From contig JAMXBB010000004.1 in assembly GCA_024138015.1 (NCBI GenBank), positions 80,697,613 to 80,761,612 of the forward strand: a stretch of DNA of 64,000 nucleotides. The letters are read 5' to 3'. Numbering within the stretch: the stretch's first letter is position 1; each line of letters starts with the position of its first letter. The notes under the pieces were generated by a model. The model saw only the letters and a list, made by a program, of their open reading frames with translations, was not told where the DNA came from and did not search any database. Of the stretch, positions 10,962 through 23,912 are shown piece by piece. The stretch comes from Lumnitzera littorea. Its lineage: Eukaryota > Streptophyta > Magnoliopsida > Myrtales > Combretaceae. The position numbers and the translations under genes were made by a program.

Positions 10962-13690
10962 TCAACAGACCCAACTTATGCACAAAGGACTATGCAACGA
11001 CATTAGTACAACTTCCCCTATCCACGATGATCATGCATAATTAGCCTTTGACGATACACTTGGTATGGAATAGATTTTCCTTCTAGTCATCCTCAAAGTT
11101 TGGTAAGGAACTCAAGACTCATCTCAAGACTAAGGTCATCACTTCTTCTTGGTCAACATTATCACGACCCAATGGTACTGTTGTCGTGTTAGGTCGCCAT
11201 ATACCGTATAAAGGTCTACTATTAACCCCCTTGTTGATCGCAGGCCTTTCATACGATATACAAGGCTCCTTCTACAACACGTTACTACCAAGCCCATAGA
11301 TAAGTAATATAGAACAATTTAACTAAACTTAACTCCTATGGTGTAAATTAACTAAACAAACGTGTGGACTCGTAAGATCTACACCAAAAGAACATTACAA
11401 ACAAATGCAGTTCGTAAAAGGAAAACAAAAAAGTAAAAGTAAATGGTTATCTATAAAACTATTACAAAATATCCTTTTCGCTCCCTAGTCGCTCCAACCA
11501 GTCTCCACTAGAGACTCACCTCGGGCTTCCCTCAGCTTGAATTAGCGAAAAGGTTTTCTTACAATAAAAGGAATCTATCGGGGTGTAAGCTTAAGCTTAG
11601 TGAGATAAATACCCTCGTCAATACCACATGGCAGAAATTTATTAGATACACAATCATATGAATGCATGAACAATCACTATGCCGAACAATCAGTATGACA
11701 ATGCATGCAGTGGCCTAGAAACTGCATACGACTCAAAATTACGCTCCCTATAGTTAGGGTTTGGAGATAATTAACCGACTCAAACTAAAATCTGGGTTCT
11801 AGACCTTGGGTTTTATTTCATTTGCACTATTGTGCTTAAGCCAAAACAAAACTATATATATGTGTGTGTGCGTGTATATACTTTCTTTACCAAATAACAA
11901 ATCATATTTTTAAAATCCCAAGTCTAATGGTGCAGTGGCCTCCGCAGTCTACAAACACACATCCTTCGAGCTTAGCCTTAAGATTTCATTATAAGCTCAA
12001 AATATTCCTTAAGGTCAAATTTGTAACTTTGATTTACACTCCTATGGCTATCAACCACTTCTTGGGCTCTTAAGTGGGCTTAAGTTGTCAAATGGGCTTC
12101 TTTTTTATTCAATTCAAAGATGGTCACTTTCTTAGGCTTAGGGAGTGTTTTGTGAGCTTTTTGAAAGTCTTAAAACAAATCTTATTGATGTGTCAAGTTG
12201 CTGATCAGAAACTTAAAGGTGGTTTTGTCAGGACCCTAAAAGGGGCCTAATAAGATTACCTATAATTTCCATAACATGTGTGCAACCATGATAAGAAATC
12301 TGCCTTGCAAGTTAGAGATTGCAAGACTCTAAATAATAAATCACTAAGATTACTGATTTTCAAGTAATTAATTTGTTGTAACATAACATAACATAACATA
12401 TAAATATAAATAACTATAGATATCCGATATGCCACAGTTCCTCAGAACTGTAGAGAATCGATATCTCCTATCAAATAATAAGACAGGATATACTAATATT
12501 AAAAAAAAAATATATGTAAGAAAAATTAAATTATAGTAAGTTCTAACATATAATTTTCTATAAAGGATGTTTATGTATCATCTAAAGAGTACTCAGTTAC
12601 TTCTAATACTAGTATACATATCTTCATCTCGCACTCAGCACTTGAGATTTATCCTTATCCCATCATAAGTAAACCCGCAAAAGGAACTAAGGGGGAATGA
12701 GTATGAAATAACTCAGTGAGTTCATCCCTCACCACCATCGTTCAAGTAAGTTATCACACATTATTATCACGCATGCAAGCAAGCTATCTACATACAAAAT
12801 TAATACAGCCACGATGAATGCAAGCAACACATCCATAGGAGTCTGAAACTATGGAAGGTGTAAAATTACGTCGTCTACACTTCGATTATCTCCTGTACTT
12901 ACCCGCACAAGGTTCCTCAGCTTACCTGCATAAGGCCACCTAAGGGCACCACCCCTCTAGGCATCACTCGACTACTACCCTAGTCAAGAAAAAAAGTTCC
13001 AATCCAAGTAGGTAGATCCCAAACTAGGACCATCCACTATCCAAAGCCCCTCAGGCATAAACATGCGAGTCCTCTTGCAACCAAAATTATCCAAGGCCTT
13101 ATAGGTACAATAAAGCGAGTCCTCTCGTTATCAATTAGAGATCCCATACTAGCTTTGCCTTAACGTTAAAATATTATTTATGACTCCACAAGCCCTTATA
13201 GAGATCATACAAAAATATGTTTAAGGATCAAAAAGCTTTTTCCAAAAACACTTTTCTAAAGATTTTTGCAAGGCTAGCACTCTCCATTCATACCTTTACC
13301 AAGTCATAGACATGCGACGAGTATAATTGGTTATTTTAGTCTAATACTTATATTTATCAATTTAAAAAGGTGATCACACAGATGATAGCAAACAAGCAAA
13401 GTAATCATTCAAACATACAAGCAACAGCAAGCAGTAAAACCTCATACAAGTAACATGCACAAGCAAATAGCAGGTCATTAGAACTCCCTCACCTGAATTA
13501 TTGATCGTTCTCCAAGCTTTGGGGTTTCCAGAACTCAATATTGAACGCTTAAATCAAAATAGTAAAACTTATAAGTATTCTGAGAAGTCAAACTCCTTAG
13601 TTAACTAAAAGTCTATTGTAGTTTGTCTAGTTCCCCTAATAAAACCTAAGTATAATGTATATAGGGTTTACCATACTCAATGGGATTAAT
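10962..13690. other. non-coding, LTR-like sequence (unassigned)
   Basis: No coding signal. On the minus strand there are features common in long gypsy LTRs and leaders: a possible leader/intron border (AATTCAGGTGAGGGAG near 13490), a CACGACCC-like motif near 11165, and a phrase around a GTGAG core at 11600 and 12715. A short ATAAC pentamer tract (about 12380-12400) is present. I infer remains of one or more long-LTR gypsy elements but could not find paired ends, PBS or polypurine tract. Confidence 0.35.
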
Positions 13691-15836
13691 AGTACTATTT
13701 TCTTATATTCGTCCGTTATGAGACTTCCTTTATGTATTTAGTAACTTTTGATTCTAATTTCGATATTTGCAAACTTATAGTCGTTTTTAATCGTTTCAGA
13801 TGCACATTCACACAGTGAAGTCTATTTTGGACCTTGAGACCCATGTTTTACGATATAAGCTAAATTTATTGAAATTTTATCTTATTGAAGTTTAATTATT
13901 CTTATTGCTTATGTTTATATCCTACTTTAGTACTTAATGATTGAATTAGCTATTTGATTCTCATACTTAGGAAATTTTACATTAGTATTACTAATTTATG
14001 TACTTAATTAAGTTTAATTCAATTTAGGAGATGTATTAGGGTTTAAAGGATCTTCATCTTCGACTCCTAAGTACATGTATACATATATAGGTTATATTCT
14101 TATGTAATCTTATAATTTATTATTTTACAAGCTTATACTTATGTCATTGCTTAGGTCATCAATCACTTGTATCATCGCTTATATTATCATTTGCTTATAT
14201 GATGGCTTATGTAATCATTTAATGATTTCATGGATTATGTAATCATTTGATGATATCATGGCTTATGTAATCATTCATTACATATAAATATATATATATA
14301 TATCCTTATGTACTCATACATACACTTTATACATATGTTATATACATACATATACTTCTAACATACTAATATGTATACTTATGTACTTATACATATACTT
14401 ATACTTATACCATATTTATACTTATACATATACCCATATATATATACGGTCACATACGTATTTTTATACAAATTTCGTATGCCTAAATTTCCTCTTAAGA
14501 AGACTTCTCTAATTTCATTCTTTTTGTGTTTTAAGGGTGTATTTAGCATGGTAGACGTATGTATAGTTAGTATATGCCTTATTTTAGGTTATATACATAA
14601 TAGATACTTATGTACAAAGGGCTTTATACATGTATTTCTCTAGTATACCCTTATGTACACATACTTAAAGACATGCACACATACATCTTCTTCCATTGTC
14701 TAAAGATTCCTCCACTTCTACACATAAAGATTGAAACTTCAAGCCTTAATCAACATATATATACACAACGCATAACTACTTAACTTAACCTAACTCTTCA
14801 TCTAACTAGTAAAAAATATGAAGCAAGACATAATAACATAAGAACATACCTTAATTTGCTCTTGAATATGGATGCAAAGTTGAAAAGTAAAGAAGAGTGA
14901 AAGGGAAAGGGAAGATACGGTTAGGAAAGGAGAAGAAAAAAGGGACTTTGTTTTGTATTCTTTTGTTTTTGAAAAGGAAAACAAGTGGGGTCTAGGAAAG
15001 GGAATGAAGTGGATGGCAATTAAAGGGAAGAAGGGAAAGAAAAAGCTAAAAGAAAAGAAAAGAAAAGAAATCATTAGATGGCTTAGATATTTTCTAAAGT
15101 GTAAGTGTCTTTTGTTGACTTTTCCACATGTTGACTTTAGTCAACATGTGTTGACTTGGTCAACTTTCCAAAAATAAATACCATTTTGTGTACATAATGA
15201 AGTAATTAGGAAAAATTAGGAGAATGATTAAGGAAATGAAAGGAAATAAGAAGTTTAGTGAATTGATTAGTAAAAATAGATAATGAGATCTTCCATTAGA
15301 TATTTATATCCTATATACACCATTTGGTAAGCTACTTAGTGTAATTAAGATGAAAAATGTCATTTAGGGTATTAATGTTCACTACATATAACCTAAGCAT
15401 CAACTAAACCCTTAACTCTATGTAATACTAATTTAGTTATATACTTAAAAGATGAATGTGATCTATGATGTAATATCTTAGTTTCTAATTGATTACTTTA
15501 GTATTATATGTATTTATGAGTGATTGAAAGTTATCTTTAATTTTTTACTAATGATTTGGTATAATACTAAGGTTATATTATCAATTAGGGTTTTAGAGTA
15601 AATTATAGTGAGTTAATACTTTTGTATCCTTAAAGTTATAGTTTTAGGGTTTTATCACTTTCGAACACAATCTCTATTGTTTATATACATTTAGGGAATA
15701 AAAATTTTCTACGCGATTAAATCTTCAATTGTCATATTAGGGTTTTCATCTTAACTGGCCTTATCAACTCTTAGAGTCTTCAAGCACACTAGGATCTACT
15801 TTGAGTATTAGGTTGAAAATTTTAGGGGTTTACAGG
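13691..15836 (-). mobile_element. putative LTR-like block starting TGTAAACCCC (minus)
   Basis: Read on the minus strand it begins TGTAAACCCCTAAAATTTT at about 15836 and contains a CT-rich leader (15060-14850) ending in a splice-donor-like AAATTAAGGTATG near 14850. The layout resembles that of the next block (15837-17682). AT repeats occur at 14286-14303 and T-A-C-A-T-rich simple sequence at about 14300-14460. Non-coding. No target duplication found, so the extent and even the element class are uncertain. Confidence 0.35.
15125..15150. promoter_or_regulatory. palindrome with clustered W-box cores
   Basis: CACATGTTGACT and its exact complement AGTCAACATGTG flank a TT spacer. Within 15110-15165 there are five TTGAC/GTCAA cores in both orientations. 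W-boxes (TTGAC C/T) are binding sites for plant WRKY factors. It lies upstream (minus-strand sense) of the CT-rich leader of the LTR-like block, where a U3 enhancer would be. Confidence 0.5.
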
Positions 15837-17682
15837 TTCAACTTGACATTTGAGGCCCGTTTTGGAAATTTTAAGCTTGATTTTGAGTTTTAAGCTTAAT
15901 ATACTTATCATACTTACCTTAATTTTTTTTTTTTCACTTTGTTTACTTACTTTTATCATATTTTTAAGTGTCTTTTAGAAATGTTCCAGAACTAGTCAGT
16001 TTGAATACGAAGGCTTCCAACGTGGTCTTCCCTTAAGTTTAGGTATTAAATCATGAACATAAGTTACTTGTATTCAAATCTTAACTTGACTTCTTTTAAA
16101 TGATTATTTGACTCATACTTTACATGAAAATAAAGGATCTCATACTTATCCTAACTCCCATATCATCGCTTACGTCTTACAAAGTTGATTTCCTCATAAA
16201 GCTTCATGTGATGGATTTTTTCTTAACCTAAGTCTAGATTTTAGCATGTTTAACTTAATAGGAATGAAATCAAAATCCAAATGACATTTGAATCCTCATG
16301 TCCAACATATTCCTCTTTCATTTAAGTTCTTGTTTCAAGATTTTCTCAACTTAAAATCTTCCATTCAAAGTGTTAAACAAGTATCTCTACAAAATACTAA
16401 CTTTATATGCTCATATTGCAACTTCATGTAAGGGTTTCATGAGTTTGTCTCTTAGGATGGTCTTTAATGTTATTCCAACTTATGATCATACTCATAACTT
16501 TAAGAAATCATAGTCTCCTAACATGAATACTAACCTACTAACACAAAGAAACACTTACTCGTCCACAAACCAAAAGTATGGTGGTTGTGTACTAAGGTTT
16601 CACTTATGCTCTTTATCTTACTTCCTCCTTCTTGCACCCTTTTTGAAACCCGAGTTGTGATCCTTTTAAGTGGAGTTTGGGGAGTGTTCTAAAGATCCTA
16701 AAGAAGCTTTGAATGTTGGAAAAGAAGGATACAAGAAGAAGTTGAGTATGCTGTGAGTGTAGGTGTGCTTAGAAGTGGTGACAAAGTGAAGGATTTGTAG
16801 GGTATGGTTCTTTCTTCTTTTGTGTTGGTTTCAAGTGAGAGAAAAAGGAAGTGAAAATGAAATTGAAAGTGAGAGAAAATGATGAAAGAGTGGCTGGTTG
16901 GGAATGGGGTGATTGTGTGTTTCATAAGCTTGATTTTGTTGTCTTGTAATATATACAAAAGTCAACAATTGCGACTATTGATGATGTAAGCATTAAGGAG
17001 TGAATAGTGGAGTGTAAAATGAAGTGATTGATGGATGACAGACAAGAGTATAGCCCCCATTTTCTAGCTTATACAACTAGCCGTATAGTGTCCTTTTGGG
17101 CATGGAATTGTCTTGTCTCATTTATTAAAGTTAAGCATGTGATAATTTGTCTATATGCAGTATAAGTAGAGGGATGATAAAGGAAATTTCTTATCACTAG
17201 ATTTTAATAAGATATCAATTGATAAATGATTGCAACTTTCAATTGATAAGTCATTTAAGGTGATTGGTTAGTCTACTTATTTATATGTAAGGTTTAGGCA
17301 TGAAGATAAGGGCATTGTTTTATAGGAAATTGTTTTGTAAATTATAATTCGATTCTTATAAAATAATGAAATTTTCTAGAGTTGAACGAAATTATTCAAA
17401 TTAAATTATCGATTAGTCACTTAGGGTTAAAAGTCCTTAATTGTTTTAAGGTTTAGGGTTTTTAGTGACTTTAGAGTTTGCACTTTTTCAAGGTTTAGGG
17501 TTTTTAGTGACTTTAGAGTTTGCACTTTTTCAAGTTTGGGTTTTATCAATAATAAGCTTTTGAATTGGAAAAATAAATTCATTTCTAAATGTAAACTTAA
17601 GTTCTTAGTTTAGTTGATCCTTAGGAATATTTGGGAAGTACTCTTAGTCAAATTATAGGCCCGTTAAAAGTAGGGTTTACAG
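15837..17682 (-). mobile_element. second LTR-like block starting TGTAAACCC (minus)
   Basis: Minus-strand start TGTAAACCCTAC at about 17682, immediately next to the truncated gag relic. It contains a TATA-like TATATATTAC around 16950 and a CT-rich leader (16910-16690). A 42-bp unit is tandemly duplicated at 17448-17531. No coding potential. Together with 13691-15836 it may be a pair of diverged LTRs or two separate fragments; I cannot align them well enough by eye to decide. Confidence 0.35.
17448..17531. repeat. 42-bp tandem duplication, 2 copies
   Basis: Two near-identical 42-bp copies starting AAGGTTTAGGGTTTTTAGTG at 17448 and 17490. The units contain TTTAGGG, but not in telomere-like tandem, so this is a local slippage or unequal-exchange duplication inside LTR-like DNA. 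Confidence 0.9.
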
Positions 17683-18902
17683 GCATAGACATAGGTCTCC
17701 TCCTCCTCTTCGGGTTCAAGTTTTCTAACATGCTTTTCTTCCTCAGGTTTGCTCTCATTGGTACTATCCACCACATCTCCTTGGAGCACCATAACACATC
17801 GGTTCAGACACTCAACAGCTATGTATCTAAAGCCTAAGTACTTAAAACACTTCACCTCTCTAGTCTTATGTCTGAAGGTTTGTCCTTTCTCATACATTCT
17901 CGAGGTCAACCTAACCTTAGTTTAGCTTGACTGTCTTGCTCGGCCATGCTAGTTTGCTCAGCTATCATTAGGTCAGTCATTCCTCTCTTTGACTTGGTAT
18001 GGATTCCCTAGCTCAGCTTAGATAGGTTGGCGCGATATAGGGGCTCGGGAGAATGTTTACCTAGGTTAACTCATCGCACTTCTCCTCTATTTTTTGACCC
18101 TTTATGCTATCTTAATTGCCTCTTCTAAGGTATAAAACCTTTATACCTTGATGATGTTGCGAATCTTATACTTGAGCCTAGAAATGAATCTCGAAACTAT
18201 GCAAGCTTTTGATTCATCCACGTCGACTTAAATTATTAACATATGGAAGTCTCTTACATAGTCATCAACCGATCAGTTTCCTTAGCGGAGCTCCTATAAC
18301 TTTACAAACGTATCTTGTAGGTAAGTCTCAAGTACAAATCTTCCTCTTAACAACCATTTCATCTCCTCCTGGACTTGATAGCATCAATGTACCCATAGCA
18401 GTCAAACACCTTCTCGACCTTCTCTTCCCACTCCAAGTATTCATCAGTACCTCCACTTCCATTAAAGGGCATGATTTGAACCTTGACATTATCTAGCCCT
18501 CAAGGAGCTCGACATCTACGTCCCTATGCTTGGTAATAGTCAGCTTCTCTTTCTTCCCCAAACTCTTCAACATCCAACTCCTCATCATCTTTCTCAATCT
18601 CTACTAACTCTAATCTTCATCTAGCAACTTCTCTAGCTTGAGAGGGTCGAAGGGTAATAGGCTCGAATACCATGGCCATAACCCCTCTCTTCAATATTTT
18701 CAAGTAGATTTTGTGGTAGCATACCTTGGGGTTATTGCCTATTAACTTACATTGTTATGACTAGACTCTCAACAAGGGTTATAAGTCCATCAAGTTTGTC
18801 ACCAACAAACTCTAGGGTGTTACTATCATTATAACCATGACTAGGTTGAGCACCATTACTCTAATCTCCAATAACACCCTAAACACTTAAATCTGACATA
18901 GT
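17683..18902 (-). pseudogene. gypsy gag relic
   Basis: Read on the minus strand from about 18902 (MSDLSV) to 17683. It includes a W-EEKVEKVFDCY-type capsid segment near 18420 and a degraded zinc knuckle, CFKYLGFRYIAVEC, at about 17845; the usual second cysteine is a tyrosine and the H/C end is kept. Acidic residues follow. The knuckle is homologous to CFKCLGYKHIASQC of the gag at 43467-45180. It lies downstream of the minus-strand LTR at 19056-19770 and is cut short at 17683 before any protease. Multiple stops. Confidence 0.75.
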
Positions 18903-19055
18903 ATAATACTTCTCATAAAGACTAACAACTTACTAATAATCTTAATACCCAATAGTCACTCAAACAAAATATAAACAAACTTGCTCTGTTTTGTAATGAA
19001 AAATAAAGTAAGATTAGAGTAACAATGAAACCATACTTACTATCACACAAACACA

Positions 19056-19770
19056 CTACAATTCACCGGATATGATACACCGGTCCGAATTGAAGGGTCA
19101 TTCGTCACTATTCCTTGCTAAAGGGAATAGATAAGAGTTAAAGAGTAATGAGAACACTAAGGTTGCTCAAAGGATACTTGAATAATTTGATATTGATGAT
19201 TTTGCTGCATACAAACAAATGGGAGTTTATATACTCTTCCACTAAGGTTGCTTAACATATATGAAAAGATAAAACGGGTATTCTACAATTAAGTTACATG
19301 AAACATACTAAAAGGGGTAAAAGAGACAAAGAATATTTAGTACGAGAAAATAAGGAATCATTCTAGAATGTTGTGTCAAAAGACTCGTGTCACTGGGTAG
19401 CTGGATATTAGAAACATGATACAAAGTAGGTGAAATAGAAAGTGCTAGCAGTCAGGGGTCAACCTGATTTAGACTAGGTCGGGGACCAATTAGTTCTAAA
19501 AAGAAGTCAGCTTGATTCAAGGTCAGATGCCTATAGTCGGATTTGGAGTTCAGCTTGGTTAGTCTTGAGCTATCTTTTGGATCAAGACTTTGCTACTAGG
19601 CAGGAGTATGTTGGACATATGTGAAGATTTGACAAGTAAGTCAATAGGAGGCTAGCTTAGGGTAGGAATCCCCATCTCGGCTATGACTTAGAGCTAGTAT
19701 CCTTTGAGCGAGTCCTTGGAGTCCTCTAGCTCGGCTTCTTGTGATCAATCCAAGGGGTTGATTCCTATCA
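19056..19770 (-). mobile_element. 5' LTR of the minus-strand gypsy in the copia element
   Basis: Starts on the minus strand at 19770 with TGATAGGAATCAACCCC, identical in kind to the LTR start at 7920, and is followed outward by the duplication CTTAT (19771-19775). Similarity to the other two copies runs to the segment GTGAATTGTAG near 19056. The last about 120 bp present in the other copies are missing, so the LTR/leader border and PBS are blurred. Confidence 0.82.
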
Positions 19771-21060
19771 CTTATGTTCTTATTGCTAGGTTAAAAACTA
19801 TAAGATTATTACTTACATTTGCTTGTTTAAAAAATTTTAAGTTGTACCAGATGGATGTAAAAAGTGCTTTTCTAAATGGCTTTATAAAAGAAGAAGTGTA
19901 TGTTGATCAATCCCTTAGATTTAATCATACGTTCAAATCAGATCACGTATATAAATTGAAAAAGGCATTGTATAAACTCAAAAAAGCTCTTTGTGCTTAG
20001 TACGAAAGATTAAGTCAATTCTTAATTAAAAATGACTTTCAAGGGGGAAAAGGAGATAGTACAATCTTCATGAAACATCATAGAGAAGATATGTTAGTTA
20101 TACAGATTTATGCTGATAGTATTGTTTTTGGTGCAACTAATGAAAAATATTGTCAAGAGTTTTTAAGATTGATGCAGGCAGAATTTGAGATGTCACTCAT
20201 GAGAGAATTAAACTTCTTCTTGGGATTACAAATCAAACAATCAAAGAACAAGATATTTGTTCACTAAGAGAAGTCGATTAGACAAATTCTGAAGAAATTT
20301 GGTTTTAAGAACACTAAGGATTCTTCAACTCCTATAAGTATATCAACAAAGCTTAACATCACAGGTAATGGCAAAAAGGTAAATGAAAAATTATATTGAA
20401 GCTTAATTAGATCTTTGCTATATCTAACAACTTTACGTCCTGATATTTTGTTTAGTACCTATGTGCATGCTAGATTTCAAAGTTCACCAATAGAAGCACA
20501 CTTAGCTATAGTTAAAAACATCTTTAAATATATAAAAAGTACTACAAAATTAGGAATTTGGTATCCTAAAAGTCAAATTTTTTATCTTATAGGATATTCA
20601 AATACTAATTATGGAGGTTGCAAAGCGGATAAGAAGAGTACTTCGAGTACTTGTCAGTTCTTAGAGGATAAGCTAGTTTTTTAGTCCTCTAAGAAACAAA
20701 ACTCTGTTGCTCTTTAACTATAGAAGCTAAATATGTATATATTGGAAATTGTTGTGCTCAAATACTTTGGTTAAAACAATAATTGAATGACTAGGGGATA
20801 AGTTATAAAAATATACCCATAAAACATGAAATTACTAGTGATATTAATCTAACAAAAAATCCAATTCATCACTCAAGGTTAAAACACAAAAAAATAAGGC
20901 ACCATGTCATTCATGATAATGTTGCGAGTAATGAAGTAAGTGTTGATTTTGTTCCAACTAAATATCAATATGTCGATATATTTACAAAGCCTTTGGATAA
21001 ATTAAGGTCTGAATTTACTCGCAATAAAATTGGTGTGCGTAAACCTTTTTGTTAGCATAT
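19771..21060 (+). pseudogene. Ty1/copia pol, right part (RT and RNase H)
   Basis: Continuation of the copia polyprotein broken at 10454. RT motifs: LYQMDVKSAFLNGFI (about 19840), VYKLKKALYKLKKA and the catalytic box YADSIVFG at about 20110, where the usual second aspartate of YADD is serine. Then FFLGLQIKQ and the RT C-terminus SLLYLTTLRPDILFS. In RNase H, GYSNTNYGG replaces the catalytic GYSDADYAG, with both aspartates turned into asparagine by G-to-A changes. The last recognisable segment, PLDKLRSEFTR-like, lies near 20990. Stops at 19998, 20265, 20397 and 20682. Both enzymes are dead. Confidence 0.9.
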
Positions 21061-21390
21061 AGAATATTTAATTAATTCCCCTTAAGCTAAAATTATTAAA
21101 TACGTGTAAAATTATCTTACCATCTTTGTCCAATAGTGAGATTTTTTTTTTTTTTTTTTTGTGCATTGCATAAGAAAGAGTGCTTAGTGGCTCTTAAAAT
21201 ATCCGTAGTAGGTCCTTAATATTCTTGATAATGGGTCCAATAAATTAGCCCACATGCATATAAATAAGGACCAATAGATTCGACTGTTATTTTCTTTCTC
21301 CAACTTATAAAAGGCATTGTTCTCTTTCTTCTTCCTACTTCTTTAGACTGTTCATATCTCTTTCTTGTGATTTCTCTCTCAACTAAAATC
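21061..21390 (+). other. copia pol to ORF3 spacer
   Basis: Non-coding interval with a T15-type run near 21140. It separates pol from the downstream ORF, as in SIRE-type copia elements where a third ORF follows pol. Confidence 0.5.
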
Positions 21391-23526
21391 ATGGCTCCTA
21401 AGAAATCAACCCATATTGCTACAAAAAGAACCAAATCCAAAGTCTAAAACAATCCCAATAATCCTATTATTCTTAATGAACAAGAAACCAACACTACCAT
21501 TCCTATGGATTCTCAACCCAATCCTCTCTCTAAAATGCATCAAGAATCACCTAAGAGAACCCAAACCCTAAAACTATGTGATGAACCAATGGACGAAACT
21601 ACTCAAGAAGTGAACCAAAAGAATGGTTCTAATGGATATTCTAAACCTATCCAGGAAGTTAATTAGAAGGATGCTCAGGATGTACAAACATCTAATTCAT
21701 TTGAAGAAATTGCTAAAACTAAAGGCACTAGTTCTTCAGATAAGCCATCTAAAGAAAAGTTTGAAAGAGAACCTCCTAAACAACCCCTTATACCAAAACC
21801 CAAGAAGACTCTACAAAAGACCAATGTTACATCCCCATTGAAGAAAACCTCAAAACCTTCGAAAGTTGTGTAGAATTCACTAAAAGTAGTGATCACAAAA
21901 CCCTCCTCCAAGTCAAAAGACAAACCCAAGAAAAGATATATTGTAAAAGGTAAAAATCTGTTTATCAAAGTTTCTTTTTATTTAGATTTAGAATTTTTTG
22001 AAAAGAATGGTTTTTACTAGAAAGAGTATATAGATGGGTTAGGATTGAATAGCTTAGTAAATATGAGAGGAGTTATATATGGGGAACTTGTCGACAAATT
22101 TTACAGAAGACTTGATAACAATGATCAAGTGGTTTGGAAGTTAGTGGTAATGGTCAAAAAATTGAAATATCAAAGAAGGATATCCTAAAATGCTTTGGCA
22201 TTAAGGAAATCCAAGAAGATGAAAACATAGTACAAATGACCAAGGAAAGTGTGTTTGTTGAGTTAAATGATGGAATAGAGTTTGGTGTAGGCAAAGAAAC
22301 TTTTAGGACAGAGTTTGAGCTGTTAGTTAGAATCTTACAGAAGTTTGTCAACAAATTTGTGTTACCTAGAAGAGGTAATGCAACCTCTACAATAAGGGAA
22401 GATGCATTAGTTGTTTTGGCAATATTAGGAAAGAGAAAGGTGGATGTAGTAAAGCTAATAATGGGGTACATATGGCAATACTTAGATGTTAAACCATATG
22501 GGAATTTATTGATGGCCCACTTCAATTTCAAAAAACTGAAAATTCCAGTAGAAGCCACTTATCCTTTCTATCCTATTAATTTAGGATAAAGAATCTTTAA
22601 GCAGATGGGGATTTCTATGAATGACAAACTTTGGCATTCACATGATGGAGGAATTTATGTCCACCCTTCAAACATTGGAAGAAGAGGGATCATTATTGAA
22701 GAAAAGGACAATGAAAAGAAAAGGAAACGAAGAAAGGAACCTACAGTGAAAAACCAAAACAAGAAAGGGAAATTGGTAAAAAGAACTAGTAGGATAGAAT
22801 TCAAGGAAGCAACTAGGTTACCTTTAGATAGTGATTCAAAAAGTATTGAGTTATGGCCTATTCCCTCCAAATAAAGCAAAAGTTTAGTTTTTTTCTTACC
22901 AAATTTCTTAGGGAATTAAGGAAGTTTTTAGGAAACTAGTCAATGATTAGCTTACAAGAATGAAGGACTAATTCAAAGTTTAGGTCAAAGAAACTGTTAT
23001 AGAATCCAATCCTAATGACAAAGCTCATCCTACTGATCTTCCATCTGAACACCCTAAACATGCTTAATCAATTGTTCCTCTAACTAAACCAATTTTTCCC
23101 AATTCAGATCCTCACCTCAGAAAAACCAAACTTCTATCCCATGTAGTTTCTCCTCTACCAACTATTCAATCTAATCTACTCCCTATTCCAGCTTCTAACA
23201 AAACTCCATTCATCTCCCCACAATCTTCTAATCTTAAGTTTTCACCTTCAAAAACACTAACACCTCCAACTGACACTCCTGTTCCAAATCTAGAAGAACA
23301 AACACCCCTAAAAAGAAACATGGAAACTCTTTGTATTAGCTCCACCAAAGGGGGTACTAAACCTGTTCTAGCTCATACCTCACCAACTTCTATGAAGAAC
23401 AAAGAACCAACTTACATTGTAAAGAAACCATCTCAAGCTACTTCTTCTCCTAGCAAAGTGATTCTAACATATTCTAGAAGATTTAAGCTATGTGTTAGGA
23501 AGAAAATGAAAAGATCTCATAAATAA
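21391..23526 (+). pseudogene. envelope-like third ORF of the copia element (decayed)
   Basis: Starts MAPKKSTHIATKRTK at 21391. The N-terminal third is a Lys/Pro/Ser/Thr-rich, low-complexity region with CAA/CAG-to-TAA/TAG stops (21448, 21664, 21871). A globular domain follows (about 21970-22590) with LNSLVNMRGVIYGELVDKFY, then after a frameshift near 22134 KDILKCFGIKEIQEDEN and VLPRRGNATSTIREDALVVL. A basic stretch follows (KKRKRRKEP, about 22720). The tail is Pro/Ser/Thr-rich and ends KKMKRSHK at 23526. Position after copia pol and domain style match the 'envelope-like' ORF of SIRE-type elements and the plant transposon protein domain found there. I see no clear signal peptide or transmembrane helix, so a viral envelope role is not supported by the sequence. 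Confidence 0.65.
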
Positions 23527-23889
23527 CTTTCCTTATTTAGTATTGTGTTAGGATCTTTTTTTTTTTTTCAATCAAACTCTATTTTGGTATAAGTTTCTTT
23601 TATTTTCTATTGACAAGTCCCTCTATAGACTTAGTTATGTACATTGTGTCAATCAATGAAGTTTTTTTTACCTACACATATTGTCTATTTATGCATATTA
23701 AGGGAGAGTTAATAAATAATCTATGATAATAACAAAAAAGGGGGAGAGAAAAACCAATAACGTTTTAGTTTTGATCAACATGTTGCTTGTGCAAATTTTC
23801 ATTATTTTTTTTTTTTCCTTTTTACTGTTTATTGGATATCAATTCAGTTTGCTTTATGTTTTTAGATCTATAAAATGTTTTTGCTATCA

Positions 23890-23912
23890 TCAAAAAGGGG
23901 GGAAATATTAGA
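23890..23912 (+). promoter_or_regulatory. polypurine tract of the copia element
   Basis: AAAAAGGGGGGAAATATTAGA lies immediately before the inferred LTR start TGTCTCTCATG at 23913. An earlier purine-rich stretch, AAAAAAGGGGGAGAGAAAAA, at about 23734 could be a second, upstream tract. Confidence 0.6.

Noticed and set aside
17448..17531. Telomere-like TTTAGGG repeats
   Set aside because: TTTAGGG occurs once per 42-bp unit, not in tandem.
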